From Teretinema sp942493045 (GTDB taxonomy: Bacteria > Spirochaetota > Spirochaetia > Treponematales > Treponemataceae), in contig OW818665.1 of the NCBI GenBank assembly GCA_942493045.1, forward strand, positions 2,232,001 through 2,296,000: a stretch of DNA of 64,000 nucleotides, read 5' to 3'. Below, in pieces: positions 25,529-33,451 of this stretch (positions are counted from its first letter, which is position 1; each line of letters begins with the position of its first letter). The notes beneath the pieces are model-generated. The model was not told where the DNA came from. It worked only from the letters and a program-made list of their open reading frames with translations, and searched no databases. The translations under genes were made by a program, and so were the position numbers.

Positions 25529-26056
25529 ATGGTTTACCGCATTAAAAATGAAAAACCGCGCATTCACCCTTCGGTATTTATCGCGGAAAACGCCGTTGTA
25601 GCCGGACAGGTCAGTCTGGCAGAAGGCTGTTCAGTCTGGTTTTCGGCGACACTGCGCGGGGACATCGCTCCTATAGTCATCGGTAAAAACACCAATATCC
25701 AGGACGGATCTGTCGTGCACTGCGATACCGATGTTCCGACAACTGTCGGCGAAGGGGTGACGGTCGGTCATGGAGCAATTTTGCATTCTTGTAATATAGA
25801 AGATAACACACTGATCGGTATGGGCGCGATCATTTTATCCGGTGCCCGTATCGGGCGGGACTCCATTGTGGCGGCCGGCGCGCTGGTTCCCGGAAACCGC
25901 GAATTCCCGCCGCGCTCGCTGATTTTAGGCAGCCCGGCCAAGGTACAGCGGCAGTTAACCGACGCCGAGGTCGACGCCAACGCAAAAAACGCCCAGCACT
26001 ATATCGACCGCGGCGCTGAAGCCAAAATCGACTACCAGGACGCGGACACAAAGTGA
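25529..26056 (+). CDS. Gamma-carbonic-anhydrase-like left-handed beta-helix protein (175 aa)
   Basis: Hexapeptide-repeat protein of the YrdA/PaaY/CamH-like group: IAENAVVAGQVSLAEGCSVWFSATLRGD, then IGKNTNIQDGSVVHCD, VTVGHGAILHSCNI, GMGAIILSGARIGRDSIVAAGALV. The zinc-ligand histidines are in place: VVHCD, and VGHGAILH with its two histidines. Family members bind zinc and some show carbonic anhydrase activity. The ATG at 25529 starts the fold directly. It overlaps the DRTGG gene by 4 bp (GTGA). Confidence 0.88.
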   Translation: MVYRIKNEKPRIHPSVFIAENAVVAGQVSLAEGCSVWFSATLRGDIAPIVIGKNTNIQDGSVVHCDTDVPTTVGEGVTVGHGAILHSCNIEDNTLIGMGAIILSGARIGRDSIVAAGALVPGNREFPPRSLILGSPAKVQRQLTDAEVDANAKNAQHYIDRGAEAKIDYQDADTK

Positions 26057-26406
26057 CCATACGCAACATCGTGGAAAATCTGCCGGCCCATCCGGTCTTC
26101 GGCCCGAGCGGCTACCTTGACCTGACAATCGAAAATATTGTAGCCGGCGACTTAATGAGTGATATACTGGTTTCGGTACATACCGATGTGCTGCTGGTAA
26201 CCAGCTTGGCCACGGAGCAAGCCGTGCGCAGCGCCGACATGATCGGAGCCCGCGCCATCCTGCTGGTTAACGATAAATTACCGCATCCGGCCATGAAGAC
26301 CCTGGCCGAAGACTGCGATCTGGCCCTGCTGGCCACCCCGATGCCGATGTATGAAGCCTGTCTAACCCTGGGATACCTTGGAAACCGCTATGAAAACCCC
26401 CTCTGA
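26053..26406 (+). CDS. DRTGG-domain protein (117 aa)
   Basis: A single DRTGG-like domain, the module found in some phosphotransacetylases and next to CBS domains: LTIENIVAGDLMSDILV, VLLVTSLATEQAVRSADMIGARAILLVNDKLP, DLALLATPMPMYEA. It starts at a GTG overlapping the preceding stop. A second DRTGG protein lies at 32.3 kb in the hydrogenase-associated group, so this one may be an uncoupled paralogue. Function unknown; a nucleotide-sensing role is suspected for the family. Confidence 0.75.
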   Translation: MTIRNIVENLPAHPVFGPSGYLDLTIENIVAGDLMSDILVSVHTDVLLVTSLATEQAVRSADMIGARAILLVNDKLPHPAMKTLAEDCDLALLATPMPMYEACLTLGYLGNRYENPL

Positions 26407-27667
26407 AGCTTTACTTTCCTGCGCCGAGGAAGGATTACTCAGCGCGATTTTCTCGTCCCCGCAAAACAACTCCCCCTTTGACAAAATCCGGGTGCGTTCC
26501 CTCCAGGACGGTAAAGACACCTTACAGCTCGAACAATTTAAGGGCCCAAAAGTTTTTCACCGTAACGTCAATGCCGTCGAGTTCCCTGAAATCGCCGCCA
26601 CCTGGATTCCTGAACAGTTTTCCCGGGCCGAACTGACTACCGGGACCCGTAAATGCCACCTGATGGCCAACCGTAAAGGGCGGGTATCCGTTCTGGTGCG
26701 TCCAGCAGCTCCGGTAGACACTTCAGGCGCTCCGGCGACAGCCCGAGGCAGCGCTCAGCCGTCAACTCCGGCCTCCGGGCACAACCGCGTCAAACAGTAC
26801 ATTCTGGAAGAAGGCACGCCGGTGCCCTTTTTAATTGACCTCGGCGTGATGACCGAAGACGGAACAGTTATTCGCGCCAAATATGACAAATTCCGGCAGA
26901 TCAACCGCTTTCTGGAATTTGTCGCCGACGTGCTCCCTGAACTGCTACCCAAAACAGCGGTAAAGCCGGAAACACAGTCAAAGGTCCTGCGCGTCCTGGA
27001 CTTCGGCTGCGGCAAATCGTACTTAACCTTCGCGGTTTATTATTATCTTACCGTGCTCAAAGGGTTTACGGTACGCATGACGGGTCTGGATCTCAAAGAG
27101 GACGTCATCGCCGAGTGCTCACAATTAAGCGCGCGCTACGGGTACAGCGGCCTCGATTTTCAGGTCGGGGATATCGCCGGCTATACCGCCGAGCCCCGGC
27201 TTGATATGGTAATCAGCCTGCACGCCTGCGACCTGGCCACAGACTATGCCCTGCACAAGGCGGTTTGCTGGGAGGCCCGGGTGATACTGGCCGTCCCCTG
27301 CTGCCAGCATGAGCTCAATGCCCAGATCGGCGCGCAATCCGCTCATCTATCGCTGGATACCCTGCTGCGTCACGGCATTTTACGGGAGCGCTTTTCGGCC
27401 CTGGCCACGGATGCCCTGCGCGCCGAACTGCTGGAAACCGCAGGCTACCGGGTTCAGATTCTTGAGTTTATCGATATGAGTCACACGCCCAAGAACCTGT
27501 TGATCCGGGCTGTCCGCTCGCCACTTGATAAAGCCGCGCTCCCTGCCACCGCAAACCGCCGAGCCGCCGCAGCAAAACGCTACGAAGCGCTGCGCGGTCT
27601 GTTGGCGGTTCAGCCGACCCTGGCAAAACTGCTCGCCGAAACAAAGGAAAAGGCCGGACATGAGTAA
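26390..27667 (+). CDS. SAM-dependent methyltransferase (425 aa)
   Basis: The N-terminal 170 residues are a substrate-recognition region of unknown fold (FDKIRVRSLQDGKDTLQLEQF, FHRNVNAVEF). The C-terminal class I methyltransferase has motif I VLDFGCGKSYLTFAVYY, motif II GLDLKEDV, a motif IV-like MVISLHACDLATD and a CC pair in AVPCCQHELN. DFGCGKSYLTF and HACDLATD together are typical of a conserved bacterial family often annotated only as methyltransferase, distantly similar to RNA 2'-O-methylating Trm13. The ATG at 26390 overlaps the DRTGG gene by 17 bp. A tRNA substrate is suggested by the neighbour mnmA, but this is inference. Confidence 0.82.
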   Translation: MKTPSEALLSCAEEGLLSAIFSSPQNNSPFDKIRVRSLQDGKDTLQLEQFKGPKVFHRNVNAVEFPEIAATWIPEQFSRAELTTGTRKCHLMANRKGRVSVLVRPAAPVDTSGAPATARGSAQPSTPASGHNRVKQYILEEGTPVPFLIDLGVMTEDGTVIRAKYDKFRQINRFLEFVADVLPELLPKTAVKPETQSKVLRVLDFGCGKSYLTFAVYYYLTVLKGFTVRMTGLDLKEDVIAECSQLSARYGYSGLDFQVGDIAGYTAEPRLDMVISLHACDLATDYALHKAVCWEARVILAVPCCQHELNAQIGAQSAHLSLDTLLRHGILRERFSALATDALRAELLETAGYRVQILEFIDMSHTPKNLLIRAVRSPLDKAALPATANRRAAAAKRYEALRGLLAVQPTLAKLLAETKEKAGHE

Positions 27668-28763
27668 GGTACTGGTCGGCATGAGCGGCGGAGTGGACAG
27701 TTCAGTCGCCGCCAAGCTCCTCTGTGACGCCGGACACACTGTGGCCGGCGCCACCCTCAAACTGTTCTCGGATGAAGATATCGTGGAGTGCGAGAACCCC
27801 ACCCGCACCTGCTGCGCCCTCTCCGACGTGCAGGATGCCCGTTCGGTGTGCCGTAAATTGGGGATAGACCACTTTGTATATAACTTCCGCGAAGCCTTCG
27901 CCGCCGATGTCATCGGCCGCTTTATAGACAGTTACCGTCAAGGCCGCACCCCCAATCCCTGCATCGACTGCAACCGCTATATCAAATTTGAAAAAATGGT
28001 GGAGCGAGCGCTCCTGCTCGGTTTTGACTATATCGCCACCGGGCATTATTCGCGCATCCGGCAGGACGAAAAAACCGGCCGCTATCTGCTATTGCGCGGA
28101 CTGGACCCCACCAAGGACCAGAGCTACGTACTGTACGCCCTGACCCAATTTCAGCTTTCACACACCCTCTTCCCGCTCGGTGAACTTCAAAAAACCGAGG
28201 TACGGGAAATAGCCGAAAAGGCCGGCCTGATTAACGCCCGCAAGAAAGAAAGTCAGGACATCTGCTTTGTCCCCGGCGGAGACTACCCGGCCTTCATTAA
28301 TAAAGCCGTTCCCGGAGCCAACCGGCCCGGAAACTTTATCGACAGCAACGGGAAGGTGATCGGAACACACCAGGGCGTAACCCGTTACACGATCGGTCAA
28401 CGGCGCGGCATCGGCGCCTCCTTCGGTCCGGAACCGCTGTACGTAGTCGCAAAAAACGCCACCGACAACACTGTCACCCTGGCCCCGGACGCGGCCCTGC
28501 TGGAAAGGTCCCTGATTGCCGACGACGTAAATCTGATCGCCCTTTCCGACCTCAGCGCTCCCTTGCGCGTCAAGGCCAAAATCCGCTACAACCAGAGCGA
28601 ACAGAGCGCCACCGTGACCACGCTCGGCGACAGCCGGGTACGGGTCGACTTTGACGAAAAACAGCGCGCCGTAGCCGGCGGGCAGGCTGTGGTATTCTAC
28701 GATGGCGACATTGTGATCGGCGGGGCTACCATCGTAGGGGTCTTAGCCGGCGATAAAATTTGA
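27660..28763 (+). CDS. mnmA: tRNA-specific 2-thiouridylase MnmA (367 aa)
   Basis: The enzyme makes the 2-thio group of the wobble uridine in Lys, Glu and Gln tRNAs. The PP-loop is GMSGGVDSSVAAKLL at the N-terminus; the first catalytic cysteine is in RTPNPCIDCNR and the second in ESQDICFVPGGDY. YIATGHYSRI, KDQSYVLY and TIGQRRGIG are further family blocks. The start at 27660 overlaps the methyltransferase by 8 bp and has AAGG upstream. A longer in-frame start would only extend into the preceding gene. Its stop codon lies inside the -35 box of the next promoter. Confidence 0.96.
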   Translation: MSKVLVGMSGGVDSSVAAKLLCDAGHTVAGATLKLFSDEDIVECENPTRTCCALSDVQDARSVCRKLGIDHFVYNFREAFAADVIGRFIDSYRQGRTPNPCIDCNRYIKFEKMVERALLLGFDYIATGHYSRIRQDEKTGRYLLLRGLDPTKDQSYVLYALTQFQLSHTLFPLGELQKTEVREIAEKAGLINARKKESQDICFVPGGDYPAFINKAVPGANRPGNFIDSNGKVIGTHQGVTRYTIGQRRGIGASFGPEPLYVVAKNATDNTVTLAPDAALLERSLIADDVNLIALSDLSAPLRVKAKIRYNQSEQSATVTTLGDSRVRVDFDEKQRAVAGGQAVVFYDGDIVIGGATIVGVLAGDKI

Positions 28764-28788
28764 CAAAATCGACGCCAGTGTTTACCAT
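28760..28788 (+). promoter_or_regulatory. Promoter of the ODP/MCP operon, leaderless geometry
   Basis: TTGACA (28760-28765, overlapping the mnmA stop), 17-bp spacer, TACCAT (28783-28788); the ATG at 28795 follows after 6 bases with no Shine-Dalgarno. Confidence 0.7.
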
Positions 28789-28794
28789 TTACTC

Positions 28795-29571
28795 ATGATT
28801 CAAGACAACGATATCACCGGACGCGTGCTGTATCAGGACGCCGATCACACCTACATTTGGCTCGGAACTGAAAATAAATACCGCAAAGGCGTTATCCAGA
28901 CCATGCAGTATCTGATTATCGATAAGGGCCGCGGCGTGCTGCTCGATCCGGGCGGAGTGCATCTTTTCTCCCGCGTGGTGGCCTCGGTCAGCCGGTACAT
29001 CTCCATCGATAAAATCGACACCATCTTCTTTTCCCACCAGGATCCGGATGTGTCATCCGGTATAGCCCTGTGGCTCGGCGTTACCAACGCCAAGGTGTAC
29101 ATCTCCAGTCTCTGGACACGCTTCCTGCCGCACTTCGGCATTGTAGACACCGCGCGCGTGTTCGGCATCGAGGATCACGGCACCACGCTGAAGCTCCCCT
29201 CCGGAGCGGAACTGAAGGCCATTCCCTCGCACTTCATGCACTCCCCCGGTCAGTTCGGCCTCTATGACACCCGTTCCAAAATTCTTTTTACCGGGGACAT
29301 CGGAGCGGCGGTTTTCAGTGAGGGCGAAGAAACCGTTTACGTTGATAATTTCAAAGAGCACATCAAATTGATCGAGGGTTTTCACCGGCGCTATATCGCC
29401 AGCAACAGCGTCGCCCGACGGTGGTGCGCCATCGTGCGGCGCCTGAATCCGGACATGCTCGCCCCACAGCACGGAGCGATCTACAAGGGCCCGGCGGTCA
29501 AGGAATTTCTGGACTGGCTCTCGGAGCTGCCCTGCGGTGTAGACCTCGCCGAGCAGATTTTCGGTCAGTAA
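28795..29571 (+). CDS. ODP-type metallo-beta-lactamase-fold di-iron oxygen sensor (258 aa)
   Basis: Single-domain protein related to the di-iron domain of flavodiiron proteins. Metal-binding pattern: FFSHQDPDVSSGI (H-x-D-x-D variant), IPSHFMHSPGQF, LFTGDIGAAVFSE and APQHGAIYKG. No flavodoxin or rubredoxin domain follows, so it is a sensor-like member rather than an oxygen reductase. It is followed 10 bp later by a soluble chemotaxis receptor, the same arrangement as the oxygen-binding ODP and its receptor in Treponema denticola. It should bind oxygen or peroxide at the di-iron site and signal through the receptor. Confidence 0.87.
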   Translation: MIQDNDITGRVLYQDADHTYIWLGTENKYRKGVIQTMQYLIIDKGRGVLLDPGGVHLFSRVVASVSRYISIDKIDTIFFSHQDPDVSSGIALWLGVTNAKVYISSLWTRFLPHFGIVDTARVFGIEDHGTTLKLPSGAELKAIPSHFMHSPGQFGLYDTRSKILFTGDIGAAVFSEGEETVYVDNFKEHIKLIEGFHRRYIASNSVARRWCAIVRRLNPDMLAPQHGAIYKGPAVKEFLDWLSELPCGVDLAEQIFGQ

Positions 29572-29580
29572 GGAGCAATC

Positions 29581-30453
29581 ATGGAAAATCCGGAGCTGGC
29601 TCAAAATTTCGAAGACGCTCTCAATAAATTCGTCATCGGCTACAATAAAAGCATTACACTCAACTCGGTAACCACCCATTCTCTGGAAATTCTGGACCAG
29701 TCAATGGAACAGGTCCAACGCGGCCTGACCACGATTGTTTCAGCCTTTGAGGAAATGCGGGCTACCAGCAACAGCACATCCGAAAACGCCGAGCGTATCG
29801 ACTCGATGATGGGCGAGATTCTCCAGAAAAATACCAAAATGGATCAGGGCATTGCCAACCGTATGGTTGAGGTCGAGGCCGCCGCCACCAACGCCAAAGC
29901 CCTGGCCGGACTGTTCGGCGATCTTCAGGAAAAAACCAAAAAAGTAGCCGGCATCACCGGTTCCATCCAGGATGTTTCAGACCGCACCGGTATTCTGGCC
30001 ATCAACGCCTCCATAGAGGCCGCCCGGGCCGGAACGGTAGGCCGCGGTTTCCGCATCATCGCCAATGAAGTGCGCAACCTCGCGGTACAGACCGGCGGCT
30101 TTGCCAAGCAGATTGAAACCAACATCGGCGAATTTGAGGAAACCGTCGAACGTATCAACCGCCAGATGCATGAGTTTGTCGATCTTTTCTCACGCTTTAA
30201 AGTTTCCTTCTCGGACGTCCTTGCCAGTTTTAACGAAAACGCCCGGACCATCGACGACGCCGGAAAATCGCTCTCTGAAATAACTGGGGCTATAAAAGAA
30301 GAAGCCATAGCGCTCAACGACGGATTGACCAGCCTGTCTTCGGTCAATGACTCAATGCGCGACACCCATGCCATTCTCGGCGTCATCCAGTCCAGCCACA
30401 GCTTCCTGGATACCCTGCTAGACCAGACCACCGAAGAAATCGGTATGGACTGA
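29581..30453 (+). CDS. Soluble methyl-accepting chemotaxis-type receptor (290 aa)
   Basis: No membrane segment and no separate sensor domain: a short N-terminus of about 30 residues leads into one long helical hairpin. The conserved CheA/CheW-binding tip is RTGILAINASIEAARAGTVGRGFRIIANEVRNLAVQTGGFAKQI. The rest is coiled coil with alternating S/T/E/Q. The sequence has GGAG 6 bases before the ATG. Paired with the ODP gene 10 bp upstream, it most likely lets the di-iron sensor modulate CheA in the cytoplasm (aerotaxis or oxygen avoidance). Confidence 0.9.
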   Translation: MENPELAQNFEDALNKFVIGYNKSITLNSVTTHSLEILDQSMEQVQRGLTTIVSAFEEMRATSNSTSENAERIDSMMGEILQKNTKMDQGIANRMVEVEAAATNAKALAGLFGDLQEKTKKVAGITGSIQDVSDRTGILAINASIEAARAGTVGRGFRIIANEVRNLAVQTGGFAKQIETNIGEFEETVERINRQMHEFVDLFSRFKVSFSDVLASFNENARTIDDAGKSLSEITGAIKEEAIALNDGLTSLSSVNDSMRDTHAILGVIQSSHSFLDTLLDQTTEEIGMD

Positions 30454-30521
30454 CAGGCCACGGCATCGCGCCCGGTCTTTTTCCAGTAGTTTTTCCAACC
30501 CGTACCTGATATAGTGGAGAA

Positions 30522-31337
30522 ATGAAATTTGACGCCAGAATAATTTCGATGGACCTGGACGACACGCTGCTCCGTCATGACCTTTCCATTTCGGACCGCA
30601 CCGTGGAGGTTCTCAAGCGTTGCGAACAGCGCGGGATTTTACCGGTCCTGGCCTCAGGCCGCTCTCCGGAAGCCATGCATCCCTATGCCCGGCGCATCGG
30701 CATAGACAAAATTTCCAGCTACATCATCTGCAACAACGGCGCCCAGATAATCCGCTCAGACACTTCAGAAATTCTGTATGAACGGCGCATCCCCACCGAT
30801 ATCGCCATTGAAGCCTTCCGCCTCTGCATAGACGCCGGACTGTCCTGTCACATCTATGAAGACCAAATCATGTATATTTCCAAGGAAACTGAATATTCCC
30901 GCCAGGATTTCAACCTGTCCGGCCTGCAACCGGTGATTCCGGACGAGTACGAAGAGTTGATCCGCAAAGGCGTCTATAAACTGGTTATCCCCGGGCATCC
31001 GGAATATATCGTTCCGGTTGAAGCCGAACTGAAGGTGCTTTTTGAAGGCCGCGCCACCATCTTTGTCAGCAAGCCCTATTTTCTGGAAATACTGCCGCTG
31101 AACGCCGGCAAGGGCGAAGCGCTGCGCGAACTGGCCGAAAACCGGCTCGGTTTCAGGCGCGAACAGGTAATGGCCTTCGGCGACAGCATGAACGATGAGT
31201 CGATGCTGCGCTATGCCGGTATCAGCGTGGCCATGAAAAACAGCCGCAGCGAAATTCTGAAACTGGCCACTTATATTACCGATGAAACCAACGACAACGA
31301 CGGCATCGCCGATTATCTGGAAAAGTACGTACTCTGA
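30522..31337 (+). CDS. Cof-type HAD-superfamily phosphatase (271 aa)
   Basis: HAD motif I is SMDLDDTLL (nucleophile in DxDDT), motif II ASGR, a C2-type cap between them, motif III lysine in NAGKGEAL, and motif IV AFGDSMNDESML. Cof-type proteins dephosphorylate sugar phosphates or FMN; the substrate cannot be predicted. A TATAGT hexamer (30510-30515) ends 6 bp before the ATG and overlaps a GGAGA that is a poor-distance Shine-Dalgarno, so the gene may have its own start-proximal promoter. Confidence 0.9.
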   Translation: MKFDARIISMDLDDTLLRHDLSISDRTVEVLKRCEQRGILPVLASGRSPEAMHPYARRIGIDKISSYIICNNGAQIIRSDTSEILYERRIPTDIAIEAFRLCIDAGLSCHIYEDQIMYISKETEYSRQDFNLSGLQPVIPDEYEELIRKGVYKLVIPGHPEYIVPVEAELKVLFEGRATIFVSKPYFLEILPLNAGKGEALRELAENRLGFRREQVMAFGDSMNDESMLRYAGISVAMKNSRSEILKLATYITDETNDNDGIADYLEKYVL

Positions 31338-31340
31338 GGT

Positions 31341-31346
31341 TATAAT
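31341..31346 (+). promoter_or_regulatory. Consensus -10 (TATAAT) before the CBS-ATPase gene
   Basis: A perfect TATAAT ends 6 bases before the ATG at 31353. The -35 at 17 bp (TGGAAA) is poor. The position matches the leaderless promoters elsewhere in the window. Confidence 0.5.
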
Positions 31347-31352
31347 ACAATC

Positions 31353-32327
31353 ATGCTCGCCATACCGATTAACCAGGACAACTCCCCGGAAGCCGTCATA
31401 GAGCTTCTGTTCCGGCTGAAAGTAAAGGATGTAATGACGCATCCGATTTTAACAGCCCGCCCCGGCGACAGCCTGCGCCAAATTCAACAGGTGATGAAAA
31501 AAAAACGTATTACCGGAATACCGATAGCCGACGAACAAGCCACACTGCTCGGCATTGTTTCCATGGACGACATCGTAACCGCCCTCGATTCGGGATGGAT
31601 CGAAGATCCAGCCAGTCTGCACATGACCACCAATGTGATCGTCCTGCAGGAAACCATGTCGCTTTCCTTCTGTGTCTCTTATTTTAACCGCTATTCCTTC
31701 GGCCGCTTCCCGGTTTTGGACAAGGATTCACGGCTTATCGGTATCGTGACCGCCTCGGATGTTATTTCTACACTGCTGGTAGCCCTGAACCGCGAAGTTG
31801 AACGCCTGGAGCAGACCGGAGCCGTAGACGGTGGAGCCCCGAACGCCCAGACACCGGTACATTCCGCATCCGACAGCACCGACAGGGATTCAGGGACCAG
31901 AATTATCGAGTTCCGCACCGAATCCTTTAACTTCGAAACCGCCGGACAGGCTTCCACTGAAATCAAAAAAGTTCTCAAAGCTTCCGGCGTCCCCGCAACC
32001 ATTACCCGCCGTGTCGGCATCGCCAGTTACGAGCTGGAAATCAATCAGGTTATCCATTCAACCGGGGGAATAATGCGCTATATCATAACCCCGGAAAATC
32101 TAACCATCGAAGCCCAGGACACCGGCCCCGGCATTCCGGATCTGGAGAAAGCCCTGACCGAAGGCTTTTCCACCGCCACCGACAGGGTGCGCTCACTGGG
32201 GTTCGGCGCCGGCATGGGCCTGCCCAATACCCGCCGGGTATCGGACAGTTTTCACATTGAATCTTCCCCCCAGACCGGAACTTTGGTACGCGCCGGGTTC
32301 AGCTTAAAAGAGACGGCTTTATCATGA
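31353..32327 (+). CDS. CBS-pair protein with C-terminal RsbW-like ATPase domain (324 aa)
   Basis: Two CBS motifs (about 25-85 VKDVMTHPILTARPGDSL, and 95-150 ending IGIVTASDVIS) are followed by a linker and a GHKL ATPase of the anti-sigma kinase type (about 190-320): N-box SYELEINQVIHS, G1 DTGPGIPDL, G2 GFGAGMGLPN. CBS pairs bind adenosyl ligands; RsbW-type domains phosphorylate or bind partner proteins. Genes with this composition stand beside DRTGG, PHP and trimeric hydrogenase genes in clostridia and Thermotogae. It overlaps the DRTGG gene by 4 bp. Confidence 0.87.
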   Translation: MLAIPINQDNSPEAVIELLFRLKVKDVMTHPILTARPGDSLRQIQQVMKKKRITGIPIADEQATLLGIVSMDDIVTALDSGWIEDPASLHMTTNVIVLQETMSLSFCVSYFNRYSFGRFPVLDKDSRLIGIVTASDVISTLLVALNREVERLEQTGAVDGGAPNAQTPVHSASDSTDRDSGTRIIEFRTESFNFETAGQASTEIKKVLKASGVPATITRRVGIASYELEINQVIHSTGGIMRYIITPENLTIEAQDTGPGIPDLEKALTEGFSTATDRVRSLGFGAGMGLPNTRRVSDSFHIESSPQTGTLVRAGFSLKETALS

Positions 32328-32659
32328 AATTGACAGAATTACTTTCGGCCATCGCAGCCACCCTGATGCAGGACCAGTTCGAAGACCGCGATATCGGCGG
32401 AGTGTACACTTCGGACCTGCTCAGCGACGCCATCGCCCACGCTCCGGCCGACGGCCTGCTGGTCACCATTCAAGCCCACAAAAATACGGTCGCCGTCGGA
32501 TCGCTCAAAGACCTGGTCGGCATTATTATCTGCAATGACCGGCCGATACCGGCGGACATGCTCAGCGCCGCCAGGGACGAAGGGGTGGCCATCGCCGTAA
32601 CCAGTCTCGATCAGTTCGCGGTTTCCGGCCGCCTCTATCCCTTCTTCAGCGGACAGTAG
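32324..32659 (+). CDS. DRTGG-domain protein of the hydrogenase-associated group (111 aa)
   Basis: Small single-domain protein: LLSAIAATLMQDQFEDRDIGGVYTSDLLSDAIA, then LLVTIQAHKNTVAVGSLKDLVGIIICN and GVAIAVTSLDQF. The pattern is that of DRTGG modules, here without attached CBS or transferase domains. It overlaps the CBS-ATPase gene by 4 bp and is 11 bp from the PHP gene. In other anaerobes this trio lies in the hydABC operon; a redox or energy-charge regulatory role is likely but unproven. Confidence 0.78.
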   Translation: MKLTELLSAIAATLMQDQFEDRDIGGVYTSDLLSDAIAHAPADGLLVTIQAHKNTVAVGSLKDLVGIIICNDRPIPADMLSAARDEGVAIAVTSLDQFAVSGRLYPFFSGQ

Positions 32660-32670
32660 GAAGACCGGCG

Positions 32671-33405
32671 ATGGTCATCCGCGCCGACTTTCACATGCAT
32701 TCCTGCCTCTCGCCCTGCGGTATGCTGGAAATGTCCCCAAACGCCATGGCGGCCACCCTTACCGCGCGCGGGGTACAGCTGGCCGCCCTCACCGACCATA
32801 ATACCGCCCTGAACACCCCGACCTTCGAGAAAGCCTGCCGCAAGGCCGGCATTGCCCCACTGTGCGGCATCGAAGCCCAGACCGCCGAAGAATGCCATGT
32901 GCTCTGCCTCTTCTCCACCTCGGCGGAAGCCCTTGCCCTCGGCTCTTTTTTGTATGACCGTCTGCCGATCGTGCTGAACCGGCCGGAAAAAACCGGCGAT
33001 CAGGTGTATGTCGATGAAAACGATGACATTCTCGGTGAGGTAGATAAATTTTTGATTACCAGCGCGGACATCACCCTGAACGACCTGGCTTCTGAAGTGC
33101 ACCACCGGGGCGGACTGGTTATCCCGGCCCATGTCGACCGGCCTTCCTTTTCGCTGTTCAGTCAGCTCGGCTTTGTGCCCGACGGCGATTGGGACGCCCT
33201 GGAGGTAGTCACCTTTCCGCCAACTCTGGCCACCGGCAGCTATCCGCTGATCACCTCCAGCGACTCCCACTGCCTGATGCATATTGCCCGCCGGCCCTTC
33301 GATCTCGATATAGCCGAAGACCGGCTGCTCAACGACGACGGCAGCGTCTGCATGGAAACAATTCGGGCCGCCCTGCTCAGGCGGCCCGTCGGACAAATCC
33401 GGTAA
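32671..33405 (+). CDS. PHP-domain phosphoesterase (244 aa)
   Basis: Trinuclear metal-binding PHP fold: DFHMHSCLSPCG (HxH), LTDHNT, GIEAQTAEECHVL, VIPAHVDRP and SSDSHCLMHI supply the expected His, Asp and Glu ligands. Short PHP proteins hydrolyse nucleoside or oligonucleotide phosphates. It closes the CBS-ATPase/DRTGG/PHP unit. A stem GGGcACCTC/GAGGTCCC lies beyond the stop (33406-33451) without a T-run. Convergent with the acyl-CoA synthetase gene. Confidence 0.87.
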   Translation: MVIRADFHMHSCLSPCGMLEMSPNAMAATLTARGVQLAALTDHNTALNTPTFEKACRKAGIAPLCGIEAQTAEECHVLCLFSTSAEALALGSFLYDRLPIVLNRPEKTGDQVYVDENDDILGEVDKFLITSADITLNDLASEVHHRGGLVIPAHVDRPSFSLFSQLGFVPDGDWDALEVVTFPPTLATGSYPLITSSDSHCLMHIARRPFDLDIAEDRLLNDDGSVCMETIRAALLRRPVGQIR

Positions 33406-33451
33406 AAACTATTGGGCACCTCAAAAAACTCAATTTGTTTGTAGAGGTCCC

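Noticed and set aside
33406..33451. Stem-loop between the PHP and acyl-CoA synthetase genes as a bidirectional terminator
   Set aside because: The stem has a bulge, the loop is long and neither side has a T-run, so I do not call it a terminator.
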